A stretch of DNA of 29,259 bases from the NCBI GenBank assembly GCA_035276085.1, contig DATELY010000022.1, forward strand, positions 1-29,259, in the 5' to 3' direction. Source of the stretch: DATELY01 sp035276085 (GTDB taxonomy: Bacteria > Pseudomonadota > Gammaproteobacteria > Steroidobacterales > Steroidobacteraceae). The notes under the pieces are model-generated. The model was not told the origin of the DNA. It saw nothing but the letters and a program-made list of their open reading frames with translations, and made no database searches. Shown here piece after piece: positions 1 through 7,837 of the stretch (position 1 is the first letter of the stretch; every line of letters begins with the position of its first letter). Made by a program: the position numbers and the translations under genes.

Positions 1-78
1 CCGACCCGCCGCAATTTAGACCCCGTCGCTGCTGCCGACATTCTTCGGTCACATAGATCACGCTATCTCGGAGACCCC

Positions 79-1095
79 ATGGCAACCTATAAGCGTCACG
101 AAGCTCGAGAGTGGGCGCGGCAATACATGCGCGGATTGGACTGCGTGCTGATGCCTACTTTCTCCAGTGACCTGCGAAGGCTGAACAAGGTCGCAATCCA
201 GCACGATGTTCAGAAGCTCATCTCATTCGGTTTCAGTGGTGCGCTCCTCGTTGCGGATATTGCATACGCGCCCGGAGAATATGCGCAGTTCGCGAAAACT
301 GCGTATGAAGCGGCCGATGGGAAGCTGAGGCTCGTCCATCACGCGTCTTTCAATACGCTCGAAGAAAATATCGAAATCGCCGAGAGCGTATCGTCATTCT
401 GCGACTACTCGCTGCTTGGCTATCCGGCGAGTTTTTATCCCACGTCGGAGCAGGACGTCTATGACTACACCCGCGCTTATTGCGACGCCACGCGCCTGGG
501 TGTGATGCTTTTCCCCGTCCCCCTGTGGAACTTCGGCCGGCTACACCCCGCGCAGATGTCGATGACGCTGCTCCGCAAGCTCGTGGACGACTGTCCTACC
601 GTCGTCGCGATCAAGGCCGAAGGTGATCTGCCGGGAATAGGCGGCCTGCTGGACGTCTATCGCCAGTTCAGGGACGTCGTGGTTTCCTGCCCCATCGAAT
701 CCGAACTGATCCCGCTCATGTCGGTGGCGGAGTTCCAATACAGCGGCACCAGTTGCACCGCTGGCTACGGTGACTATGTGCCGCGCATGTTCGCATTGGC
801 GAGCAAGGGGCAACATCATGAGGCGATGGACATGTTCTGGCGTCTCCATCCTGCCCGGCAGGCGATGGGCGCGATCAACGCCGGCACCGCGACGGCCGGC
901 CTGATAAACCGAATGGCTTGGAAGTACTTTGACTGGACGATGGGGCTCAATGGCGGCCCGCTCCGTCAACCGGTCGCGCGGATCAACGACGCGCAGATCG
1001 CCATGTGGCGGCGCGGGATTGACGCCGCGGGGATCGGCCTCCCGCCTGAGCCGACAGTCAATTTCCACGTGGGCCGCAACCCCCTGAACTGCTAG
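79..1095 (+). CDS. Dihydrodipicolinate synthase (DapA/NanA) family class I aldolase or lyase, divergent
   Basis: This 338-residue protein has the length and layout of the DHDPS/N-acetylneuraminate lyase TIM-barrel family, which forms a Schiff base between an active-site lysine and an oxo-acid. The likely lysine is K179 in VVAIKAEGD. Two family signatures are degenerate. The usual GTTGE stretch reads as YAPGE (residues 63-67), and the YNxPxR region reads as LFPVPLWNFGR (residues 144-154), so the usual catalytic tyrosine is not where expected. The ATG at 79 follows a GGAG ribosome-binding site. The gene sits next to ring-hydroxylating oxygenase genes, where DHDPS-family aldolases are known to act on ring-cleavage products (NahE-type hydratase-aldolases). 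That makes a catabolic lyase likelier than lysine biosynthesis. The substrate is unknown. The family call is firm, the role is inferred. Confidence 0.8.
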   Translation: MATYKRHEAREWARQYMRGLDCVLMPTFSSDLRRLNKVAIQHDVQKLISFGFSGALLVADIAYAPGEYAQFAKTAYEAADGKLRLVHHASFNTLEENIEIAESVSSFCDYSLLGYPASFYPTSEQDVYDYTRAYCDATRLGVMLFPVPLWNFGRLHPAQMSMTLLRKLVDDCPTVVAIKAEGDLPGIGGLLDVYRQFRDVVVSCPIESELIPLMSVAEFQYSGTSCTAGYGDYVPRMFALASKGQHHEAMDMFWRLHPARQAMGAINAGTATAGLINRMAWKYFDWTMGLNGGPLRQPVARINDAQIAMWRRGIDAAGIGLPPEPTVNFHVGRNPLNC

Positions 1096-1212
1096 CCCAA
1101 CTTGAGCAGAATCGACCGGAAAACGCTGGTTTTTGGTGGGCGGAATTTAATCGGATCATACAGTTGCATGCGATCTGAGTCTGAAACCCACGTGTAGTGC
1201 CGACCTTGGTCG

Positions 1213-2018
1213 TTGGCTTTTCTGGTCCGATGGGATGTGATACGCGGCATGTACCTGCGGTACACGCCGCGTAAGAAGGACGGCAAGACGCATCGCTATT
1301 GGCGGCTGGTGCAAAGTGTGCGCGTGGGTCGGCGCGTGATTCAGCAGACCGTCGCGCAGCTCGGTGAGCTGGATGCCGAAGGGCGCCTGCAGGCACGCAC
1401 GTTGGCACAGCGTTTAATCGGTGCACCGGAACAAGCGGCACTGTTCGAGGACGGCTCGGGGCATCACAGTGTGTCGGTGCGTCTGAAGGGTGTGTGCGCA
1501 TTGAGCGCTCACGGCAGTTTGGGGATGTGTACTTGGCGCTGGCTTTATGGCGCGGCATGGGGCTAGAAGAGTTTTGCCGCCAAGTGCTGACGCCGGGCAA
1601 GGAGCAGATCGGCTGGGAGAAGATCGCCGCGGTGTTGGTCGCGGCACGACTGTGCGAACCCTCCAGCGAGCTGCACATTGCGGAGGATTGGTATCGGCGT
1701 ACTGCGCTTTCGGATCTGCTGCAGCTGGATGACAGCCAAGTCAACAAAGACCGTTTGTATCGCGGGCTCGATGAGTTGCTCGAACATAAAGCGGCGCTCG
1801 AAGCGCATCTATCCAAACGCTATGGCGAGCTGTTCGCGGTTGAGAACGAAGTGCTGCTGTATGACGTGACGAGCACGTACTTTGAGGGCCAAGCCAACCG
1901 CAACGAACTCGCGCAGCGCGGCTACTCGCGCGATCACCGCCCCGATTGCAAACAGGTGTGTATCGCGTTGGTGGTGAGCTTTGATGGATTTCCGCTGGGC
2001 TACGAAGTGTTTGCTGGC
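1213..2018 (+). mobile_element. Remnant of an IS1634-like insertion sequence, ends unresolved
   Basis: The only recognisable part of the element is the broken transposase. I found no confident pair of terminal inverted repeats and no target-site duplication. The left end lies somewhere in 1096-1248, and the right end has been deleted. The stretch 2019-2115, between the last transposase homology and the beta-subunit stop codon, is not clearly IS sequence. The element separates the aldolase gene from the first oxygenase pair, so it may mark an insertion or recombination point during assembly of the island. Confidence 0.55.
1249..2018 (+). pseudogene. IS1634/IS4-like transposase, frameshifted and 3'-truncated
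   Basis: Two adjacent reading frames together read as the N-terminal half of an IS1634/IS4-family DDE transposase. The first starts MYLRYTPRKKDGKTHRYW and runs to about 1490. The second continues as RIERSRQFGDVYLALALW and runs to about 2018, including the DVTSTYFEG stretch. The frame moves by two bases at GGTGTGTGCGC (about 1488-1498). Removing one GT restores GVRIERSR, which fits the family. After GYEVFAG the homology stops, so the C-terminal catalytic part is missing. The gene cannot make an active transposase. Its 3' remnant ends about 100 bp before the stop codon of the convergent beta-subunit gene. Confidence 0.8.
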
Positions 2019-2115
2019 AAGAGCCCAAGAGCTCTTTCTCAATCACGTGTCCGTCACGCGGCTGAGCTCGGTGAAGATCAGGGACGGCGGGCTTCCGAGC
2101 CCGCCATACTTCTAA

Positions 2116-2601
2116 TCAAATTGGGATCGCCAGCAGATTCGGAATGCTGAACGTATCGCAGAGCGCGATGCGCGCGAGGAATTGCGGCGCGCCGTTGCGG
2201 AAGACGATGCGATCCTGGTACTCACCGGTGCTGAACAGTCGGGTATGACCTTCGAGATCGGTCTGGTAGACGACGTACAGCGCGGATACGTCGTAGACGC
2301 CGTTGTTCTCGGCGAGCACCTGGATGTTCGACACGAGATGGCGCGGGTAGTGCTCGTTGTAGATATTGGCTTCCCGCAGACTGCGCACGCGGTCGAGCAT
2401 GGAGTTGCGGCCCGGGCAGAGGATCAATGCGAGAGGCAGGTTCTGCACGGCATTCTCGCGCGGCAGAACCTTGTACACGCCGTCCTCGGTAAAGAGCTCG
2501 GGCCACTCCTCCAGCCGGTCGGTATCGAGAACGCGTGCGTAGCGATGCAGGAGTGCCGTGATGGCGCGCTCGACTTCGAGTGTTTTCATGAGGTCGCTCA
2601 T
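2116..2601 (-). CDS. Aromatic-ring-hydroxylating dioxygenase beta subunit (pair 1)
   Basis: The 161-residue protein is the small structural subunit of a Rieske non-heme iron oxygenase, with an NTF2/SnoaL-like fold and no metal of its own. It packs with alpha subunits into an alpha3beta3 oxygenase. Family hallmarks seen are the N-terminal helix with LDTDRLEEWPELF, the segment LPRENAVQNLP, and RVRSLREANIYNEHYPRH. The length equals that of small subunits of anthranilate and salicylate hydroxylases (about 160). The ATG overlaps the stop codon of the upstream alpha gene as ATGA, so translation is probably coupled. A second in-frame methionine lies at residue 5. The substrate cannot be read from this subunit. 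Confidence 0.9.
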   Translation of the reverse strand: MSDLMKTLEVERAITALLHRYARVLDTDRLEEWPELFTEDGVYKVLPRENAVQNLPLALILCPGRNSMLDRVRSLREANIYNEHYPRHLVSNIQVLAENNGVYDVSALYVVYQTDLEGHTRLFSTGEYQDRIVFRNGAPQFLARIALCDTFSIPNLLAIPI

Positions 2602-3872
2602 TGCCGCTGCTCCGCGCGCTCATCGACGGCAATGCCCATGATGCTCGCGTAGTGCGCCCAGAAGCCGCGCACCGCCGAGTCATCGAGCGTGTGTTCGCAG
2701 TGCTTCAGGATCGGTCCGCGGCCGCCGAGCTCGAGGACGGCATTGTCGGCGCCGTCGCGCACGATGGCGCGGTGGACGAGTTCGATGGCTTCGCCGTCTT
2801 CCATCGACACAAAGCCTGCCGGGCCGATGAAGTTCGCCTGCTTCAGGCGCAGCTCCCTCACTTCCTGTGTGTCGTCCTCGAAGCCGAAGAGGGTCCACAC
2901 GAGCTCGAAGCTGTCCACTCCCTTGGGGCGCAGCTGGCGGGTGGCGAGCGTGTTCGAGATCTGCTGCACCGTCACGGACGGGAAGATGTTCATGATGATG
3001 GCGGTCTTCTTGTCCGGGAAATCGGGCCAGAATTTGAGGAGCGAGGTGTCGAGGAGCTTGAAGTTCTGGTCGTATTTTTGCTGGCCCGCATAGGCCTTGT
3101 CGGCCGCGCTGCGATCGTCGTCGCCGGCCTGCGTGTACGAGCAGCTATGGCGGCCGAGGCGGTCGAGGTCGAAGCCGTTGGTCTGCGTAGGACGGTAGAG
3201 ACCGAACGTCGCCTGATACTGATGCAGCAGGCCGGCGTGGTAGTAGTCGCGATTGTTCTCGGGGTAGAGCTTCCAGTTCGCGCGGATGTGCTGGCGCATG
3301 TAGCCGAGTACCTGGACGGGTTTGTAGAAGGTCCGGTCGAGAACGGCCCGGATTGGCGCGTCGAGGTAGTCCGCGAGCGATTCGGTCTTCGGATCCAACG
3401 TGCCGAAGACGAGACCACGGTACGTTTCGACGCGCAGCTTGCGCAAACTGTGCTGGGAGAGATCGAAATCCGCAGGATAGCCGCCTTGGCCCTTCACGCC
3501 GCGGCGGAAGGGGACGCCCATGAGATTGCCGGCGAGGTCGTAGCACCACTGGTGATAGACGCAGCGATGCTCAGTCGCATTGCCGAAGGCCTTGCGCTGG
3601 ACTGTAGCGCCGCGATGCGCGCAGCGGTTGACGAACGCATGCAGCGCGCCGTCCTTGTCGCGGCTCACGATGATCGGTGTGTCTCCGACGAACGTCGTGC
3701 GGAAGTCGCCGGGCTTCGGCAGCTCCGTTTCGTGGGCGAGATAGTTCCACGTCGGGCCGCGAAAGATGCGCTCCTGCTCCCGTTCATAGATGTCGGGACG
3801 AAGGTACACACTGAAGGGCACGCGCGTGAAGTTCGCATTGGGCCAGGTCAGTTCCGATGCGGGTGCGGCCAT
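2598..3872 (-). CDS. Rieske ring-hydroxylating dioxygenase alpha subunit (pair 1), anthranilate/salicylate type
   Basis: This is the 424-residue catalytic subunit. The Rieske [2Fe-2S] domain carries C84-x-H86 in NRCAHRG and C104-x2-H107 in CVYHQW. The catalytic domain has NNRDYYHAGLLH, giving the bridging Asp209 and iron ligands H212 and H217. The third ligand is probably the Asp in the later SMEDGEA. The size and the GPTWNYLAHE / GDFRTTFVGDTP segments match the AndAc/NagG group, which hydroxylates ortho-substituted benzoates such as anthranilate or salicylate. Tyr210 follows the bridging Asp where relatives have Pro. Electrons probably come from the Rieske ferredoxin encoded divergently at 4212. 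The ATG at 3872 has a GGAG site about 8 bases upstream. Confidence 0.92.
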   Translation of the reverse strand: MAAPASELTWPNANFTRVPFSVYLRPDIYEREQERIFRGPTWNYLAHETELPKPGDFRTTFVGDTPIIVSRDKDGALHAFVNRCAHRGATVQRKAFGNATEHRCVYHQWCYDLAGNLMGVPFRRGVKGQGGYPADFDLSQHSLRKLRVETYRGLVFGTLDPKTESLADYLDAPIRAVLDRTFYKPVQVLGYMRQHIRANWKLYPENNRDYYHAGLLHQYQATFGLYRPTQTNGFDLDRLGRHSCSYTQAGDDDRSAADKAYAGQQKYDQNFKLLDTSLLKFWPDFPDKKTAIIMNIFPSVTVQQISNTLATRQLRPKGVDSFELVWTLFGFEDDTQEVRELRLKQANFIGPAGFVSMEDGEAIELVHRAIVRDGADNAVLELGGRGPILKHCEHTLDDSAVRGFWAHYASIMGIAVDERAEQRQ

Positions 3873-4211
3873 GTCGGATCTCCGGGGCTGAAGGCATTGC
3901 TGTCGAGTATCGTTGCATTCCTTGGCGGTCGGCAGTTGTTATAGCGAAGAGATTTGTGCAGGAGTGCAATGAACCGAGTCCGCGCGGGTCTTGCGGGCGA
4001 GGCAGAGAACGTGCACGAGGGTGCAGCAACAAGAGGCATGCCATGGGCCTGCGCCAGCTCTTGTGGCGTGACGGGCTCAGGGCAGCAATGAGTTCTTGCG
4101 CTGCGTGAGCAGCGATTGCAATCGGGGGCCAGCCGGCTGAGGCCGCCGGGTTCATTCTCCGCACCGCGAACGGCGCGGCCTTATCGACAGTTGGCAGAGA
4201 GGAATCGGGAG
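3873..4211. promoter_or_regulatory. Divergent intergenic region between the two oxygenase operons
   Basis: About 340 bases separate alpha subunit 1 (minus) from the ferredoxin (plus), so both operon promoters should lie here. On the minus strand, a TATAAC near 3939-3944 resembles a -10 box. Its best upstream partner, TTGCAC, sits 20 bases away, which is long. Two similar motifs stand out: GTGCAGGAGTGCAA at 3956-3969 and GTGCACGAGGGTGCAG at 4011-4026. Each is a pair of directly repeated GTGCA or TGCA units and could be a regulator site. No regulator gene lies beside this region. No convincing gene is seen here. Confidence 0.4.
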
Positions 4212-4529
4212 TTGGGCGTTCATGCGGTATGTCAGCTCGATGAGCTCGAGCTAAATGAGGGACGGAGCTTTACTGTCAATGGACAGGAAGTCGGCCTCTT
4301 TCGGCTCGAGGATGGCGTCTACGCGCTGCGCGACCTCTGCACTCATGGCAACGGGCGCCTCACCGACGGCTTCGTCGATCAGGGCCTCATCGAGTGTCCG
4401 CTGCATGCAGGCTGCTTCGAGATCCGCACCGGGCGCGCCAAGCGGGCGCCGGTCACGATCGATGTGCACGCCTACCGGGTGCTGGTGCAGAACGGCGTTG
4501 TTTCTATCGAGCTGCCGGACTCTGAATGA
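4212..4529 (+). CDS. Rieske-type [2Fe-2S] ferredoxin of an aromatic oxygenase
   Basis: The protein is a small electron carrier that passes electrons from a reductase to the Rieske centre of an oxygenase alpha subunit. The cluster motif is complete: C43-T-H45-G and C62-P-L-H65 (numbered from the TTG at 4212). The frame stays open upstream to a TTG at 4116, but no ATG is available. The TTG at 4212 is preferred because it gives 105 residues, the normal length for these ferredoxins, and follows a purine-rich GAGAGGA about 9 bases away. The extra upstream residues do not resemble ferredoxin. It is the only ferredoxin in the island and may serve both oxygenase pairs. Confidence 0.85.
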   Translation: MGVHAVCQLDELELNEGRSFTVNGQEVGLFRLEDGVYALRDLCTHGNGRLTDGFVDQGLIECPLHAGCFEIRTGRAKRAPVTIDVHAYRVLVQNGVVSIELPDSE

Positions 4530-4633
4530 ACCAGAAAGTAACGACCCTGCGCGAGACGCACCCCGCAACTGCTCTAGCAGCATCAGGCAGAGCCCCTGCA
4601 AGAGGTGCTGTCGTATGTCTATAGTCGAACACG

Positions 4634-5149
4634 ATGCGTAAGCAGGACCAGCAAGGCGGGGCGCCGACTGCGCTCGAAGAACGCCTTCGAGCACGCCTGC
4701 GGCTCGAGGAGTTTTATGCCGAGTATGTTGCGTGCCTCGATGAGGACCGGCTCGAGGAGTGGCCGGACTTCTTCATCGAGGAGTGCACGTACGGAGTGTG
4801 GCCGCGCGAAAATTGGGACGCAGGATTGCCCATTCCGCTCTTTCTCTGCACCAATCAGCGTCAGCTGCGAGATCGGGTGATCGCCCACCGGGAGGCAAAC
4901 ATTTTCCCGGTGCATTGGAACCGGCACCTCATCTCGTCGCTGCGTATCGACACGGCTACGGCGGGAGTGCTGACCGTCAGCACCAACTACGCGATCGTGC
5001 AGACTCGCCAGGAAGGCGAGAGCTTTCTCTACCAGGTCGGCCGCTGTCACGATTGCATCGTCGAACTCGACGGCAACCTGCGATTCAAAGAGCGCAAAGT
5101 CATCTACGACACACATCGCGTGCGGACCCTGTTCGTCACGCCGGTGTGA
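4634..5149 (+). CDS. Aromatic-ring-hydroxylating dioxygenase beta subunit (pair 2)
   Basis: This 171-residue small subunit is a paralogue of the one at 2116-2601. It shares the LDEDRLEEWPDFF, WPREN and HREANIFPVHWNRH blocks in the same order. The N-terminus is about ten residues longer. It lies 104 bases after the ferredoxin, and the ATG has only a weak ribosome-binding site. Its expected partner is the alpha subunit at 6559-7824, but a hydrolase gene stands between them. The order ferredoxin, beta, hydrolase, alpha is the reverse of the usual adjacent alpha-beta order. Confidence 0.88.
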   Translation: MRKQDQQGGAPTALEERLRARLRLEEFYAEYVACLDEDRLEEWPDFFIEECTYGVWPRENWDAGLPIPLFLCTNQRQLRDRVIAHREANIFPVHWNRHLISSLRIDTATAGVLTVSTNYAIVQTRQEGESFLYQVGRCHDCIVELDGNLRFKERKVIYDTHRVRTLFVTPV

Positions 5150-5298
5150 GCACACAGCAGCGCGCAATATGCGTAATCCAAAAGATCTTCGCGCGCGTCG
5201 CATGCAATTGGCGCAACCCTTGAAGTATCGACGCTCGCGGAGCTCATGGGTCGTCCACGACTCTGCATGCATGCGCTACTGGTGGGGGAAGGAAAGCC

Positions 5299-6525
5299 GT
5301 GGGTTCATTCATTGATATCGGCGGCAACGGCGCGGCGCGATTTCAGGGATATCTGAGTCAGCCACCCGCAGGCAGGGGGCCGGGCGTCATCATCCTTCAG
5401 GAAATCTTCGGCGTGAACGCGGCGATTCGTGCCGTTGCCGACCTGTACGCGCAGGAAGGCTATGTCGCGCTCGCCCCTGATCTCTTCTGGCGGCTGCGTG
5501 AGCGGGTCGACCTCGGCTATAGCGAGGCGGAATTCACCGAGGCACTAGGCCTGTTACAGCGCCTCGATGTAGCCACAGCTGTCAGCGACATCGGCATTGC
5601 CGCGGACGCGCTGGCTTCGCACCCCGAGTGCGATGGAAAGCTCGGTGTCGTCGGCTTTTGCCTCGGCGGTACGCTCGCATTGCTGGCAGCGGGCGACCGT
5701 CGTTTTGGCGCCGCCGCGAGCTACTACCCGGCGATGCTCGAAGAGCGACTCGAGGCGCTGGACCGTGTGAGCTGTCCGACGGTCGTGCACATCGGCACCG
5801 CGGATGAATTGATCCGGCCTGAAGTGCTCGCTCGCATTCAAGAACGCGCGCGCGGGAACGCTTCGATTCGCATCTACCAATATCCGGACGCCAACCACGG
5901 CTTCGCTAGTCCATTGCGCCCCGAGTACAGCCGCCATAGCGCCAACATGGCGCATACGCGCTGCCTGGAGGTGCTTCGTCCTGCCATCGGACCGCGGTAC
6001 GACTTGTCACAGGTGTGGGAGCACCACATGGCGCAGGAGTACGCGGTCCTCGATCCGGCCGCGACGGTCGATACGATGGTCGATGATGCCTATGTCAATC
6101 ACGTCCCGAACCTGACTGGAGGCTGCGGGCGAAAGGATCTATTCAATTTCTATCGGCATCACTTCACCAACTGTCATCCCGGCCAGTTTCATATCGAACC
6201 CATCTCGCGCACGATCGGCGTGGACCACATCGTCGACGAGGCGATTTTCTGCTTCACGCACGACCGCGAGACCGACTATCTGCTGCCGGGCATCCCCCCT
6301 ACGGGCAAGTATGTCGAGATTCCGTTTGTCGCCGTGGTGGCGTTCCGCGGCTCGAAGCTTTGTCATGAGCACATTTACTACGACAACGCCACGGTGCTGA
6401 AACAGCTGGGGCTGGCCGAGTTCGGCAGCCTGCCGGTTTCAGGACGCGAGCAGGCGGCGAAGATACGCGACGAAAACAGCGTTCCTTCCAACGCATTCAT
6501 TCCAGGCTGGAACCCGCAGCGCTAA
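5299..6525 (+). CDS. Dienelactone hydrolase fused to a SnoaL/NTF2-like domain
   Basis: Residues 1 to about 225 are a dienelactone hydrolase (carboxymethylenebutenolidase family), an alpha/beta hydrolase that opens lactones formed after aromatic ring cleavage. The triad aligns well with the Pseudomonas enzyme: nucleophile C121 in GFCLGG, D169 in GTADE, H200 in DANHGF, plus the supporting E35 in QEIFGVN. Residues from about 235 to 408 form a second domain that looks like a SnoaL-type NTF2 fold, including ISRTIGVDHIVDEAIFCF and a HEHIYYDNATVLKQLGL end. The GTG start follows a strong GGAAGGAAAG. Free dienelactone hydrolases are about 235 residues, so the extra 170 are a true fusion. The job of the second domain is unknown. 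It may bind or isomerise the ring-derived intermediate. Confidence 0.85.
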   Translation: MGSFIDIGGNGAARFQGYLSQPPAGRGPGVIILQEIFGVNAAIRAVADLYAQEGYVALAPDLFWRLRERVDLGYSEAEFTEALGLLQRLDVATAVSDIGIAADALASHPECDGKLGVVGFCLGGTLALLAAGDRRFGAAASYYPAMLEERLEALDRVSCPTVVHIGTADELIRPEVLARIQERARGNASIRIYQYPDANHGFASPLRPEYSRHSANMAHTRCLEVLRPAIGPRYDLSQVWEHHMAQEYAVLDPAATVDTMVDDAYVNHVPNLTGGCGRKDLFNFYRHHFTNCHPGQFHIEPISRTIGVDHIVDEAIFCFTHDRETDYLLPGIPPTGKYVEIPFVAVVAFRGSKLCHEHIYYDNATVLKQLGLAEFGSLPVSGREQAAKIRDENSVPSNAFIPGWNPQR

Positions 6526-6558
6526 CTACGTCCGCTGCGGCGTGACCGAGGTGCAATC

Positions 6559-7824
6559 ATGCTCGAGACGACTCAGAACCCATCGGCCGACGCTGTTGGC
6601 CGCATTCCTCCGAACGGGACGCAAGTTCCTTATGCGGTCTTTACCGATCCCGCCATCTACGCACGCGAGCAGGAGCGCATCTACCGCGGCCCGACCTGGA
6701 ACTTTCTCGCCATGGAGGCGGAAATTCCCAACCCCGGCGACTACAAATCCACCTTCATCGGCGATACGCCGGTCGTCGTGGTGCGCGCCGAGGATGGAAG
6801 CCTGCACGCCTGGGTGAACCGCTGCGCGCATCGTGGTGCGCAGGTTTGCCGCCACAACCGCGGCAATGCGAAGGAATTCGTTTGTGTGTACCACCAGTGG
6901 GCCTACGACCTGCAGGGCAATCTGCTGGGCGTTCCCTTCCGGCGCGGATTCAAATCCATGCGCGGGATGCCGGCGGATTTCAGTCCGTCCGATCATGGAT
7001 TGCAGCGGCTGCGCGTCGACACCTACCGGGGCATCGTGTTCGCGACGTTTTCTCCGGACGTCGAGAGCCTGCACGACTATCTCGGAGCCGAGATGCGCCC
7101 GTGGATCGACCGCGTGTTCAAGAGCAAAGTCGTCTACTTGGGTTGCCTGCGGCAATACGGGCACTCCAACTGGAAGCTCTACTACGAGAACGTGAAGGAC
7201 GGCTATCACGCGACGCTCCTGCACCTGTTCCACAACACGTTCAATATCGGCCGCGTCAACATGAAGATACGGACGCGGGTCGATCAGCGTCACGGTCTGC
7301 ATTCGCTGCTGCTCGCCGCGCGGGTGCCTGAGAGCGACGACGCGCAGGTGTACCGCGATAACAAGGTCACCACGTTCAAGGAAAACGTGCGGTTGCATGA
7401 CCCCGAGATCATTCACATGCGCGAGGAATTCGATGAGCCGGTGACCAACCACATTCAGTCCATCTTTCCCTCGTTGGTGATTCAGCAGATTCACAACACG
7501 CTCGCCTGTCGCCAGGTGCTGCCCAAGGGACCTGGGGAGTTCGAGCTCGTGTTCCACCTGTTCGGCTACGAGGACGACGACGAGGAGCTCAGGCAGATGC
7601 GCGTGTTGCAGGCCAATCTGGTCGGCCCGGCGGGCTACATTTCGATGGAGGACGTCGAAGCCACCGAACTGGTGCAGAGTGCCGCCGCATCGGGCCCGGC
7701 TCGCGGCTCGATACTGCTCATGGGACAGAATGACGAGAGCTTCGATACCTCGATCATCACCGAGGAATACATCCGCCGCTTCTGGATCGGCTACCGCCGG
7801 CTGATGGGTACAGGAAGCATTTGA
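6559..7824 (+). CDS. Rieske ring-hydroxylating dioxygenase alpha subunit (pair 2), anthranilate/salicylate type
   Basis: This 421-residue catalytic subunit is a paralogue of the one at 2598-3872. The Rieske ligands are C89 and H91 in CAHRG, and C109 and H112 in CVYHQW. The mononuclear iron site is NVKDGYHATLLH, with bridging D214 and ligands H217 and H222. The third ligand is probably the Asp of SMEDVEA near the C-terminus. The family is AndAc/NagG-like, so an ortho-substituted benzoate is a plausible substrate. The ATG follows GAGGTG, 33 bases after the hydrolase stop, which fits one operon with the ferredoxin and beta 2. Gly215 replaces the common Pro after the bridging Asp. Confidence 0.92.
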   Translation: MLETTQNPSADAVGRIPPNGTQVPYAVFTDPAIYAREQERIYRGPTWNFLAMEAEIPNPGDYKSTFIGDTPVVVVRAEDGSLHAWVNRCAHRGAQVCRHNRGNAKEFVCVYHQWAYDLQGNLLGVPFRRGFKSMRGMPADFSPSDHGLQRLRVDTYRGIVFATFSPDVESLHDYLGAEMRPWIDRVFKSKVVYLGCLRQYGHSNWKLYYENVKDGYHATLLHLFHNTFNIGRVNMKIRTRVDQRHGLHSLLLAARVPESDDAQVYRDNKVTTFKENVRLHDPEIIHMREEFDEPVTNHIQSIFPSLVIQQIHNTLACRQVLPKGPGEFELVFHLFGYEDDDEELRQMRVLQANLVGPAGYISMEDVEATELVQSAAASGPARGSILLMGQNDESFDTSIITEEYIRRFWIGYRRLMGTGSI

Positions 7825-7837
7825 AGCGGACACCGTT

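Noticed and set aside
1058..1816. 252-codon minus-strand frame across the IS remnant
   Set aside because: It is antisense to recognisable transposase sequence and Ser/Arg/Pro-rich, without homology.
2601..3944. 447-codon plus-strand open frame opposite alpha subunit 1
   Set aside because: It lies antisense to a gene with all Rieske and iron-site motifs. The translation is low-complexity Val/Ala/Glu/Arg with no domain, a typical high-GC shadow.
4116..4211. N-terminal extension of the ferredoxin frame to the TTG at 4116
   Set aside because: The extra 32 residues are not ferredoxin-like, and a better spaced purine-rich site precedes the TTG at 4212.
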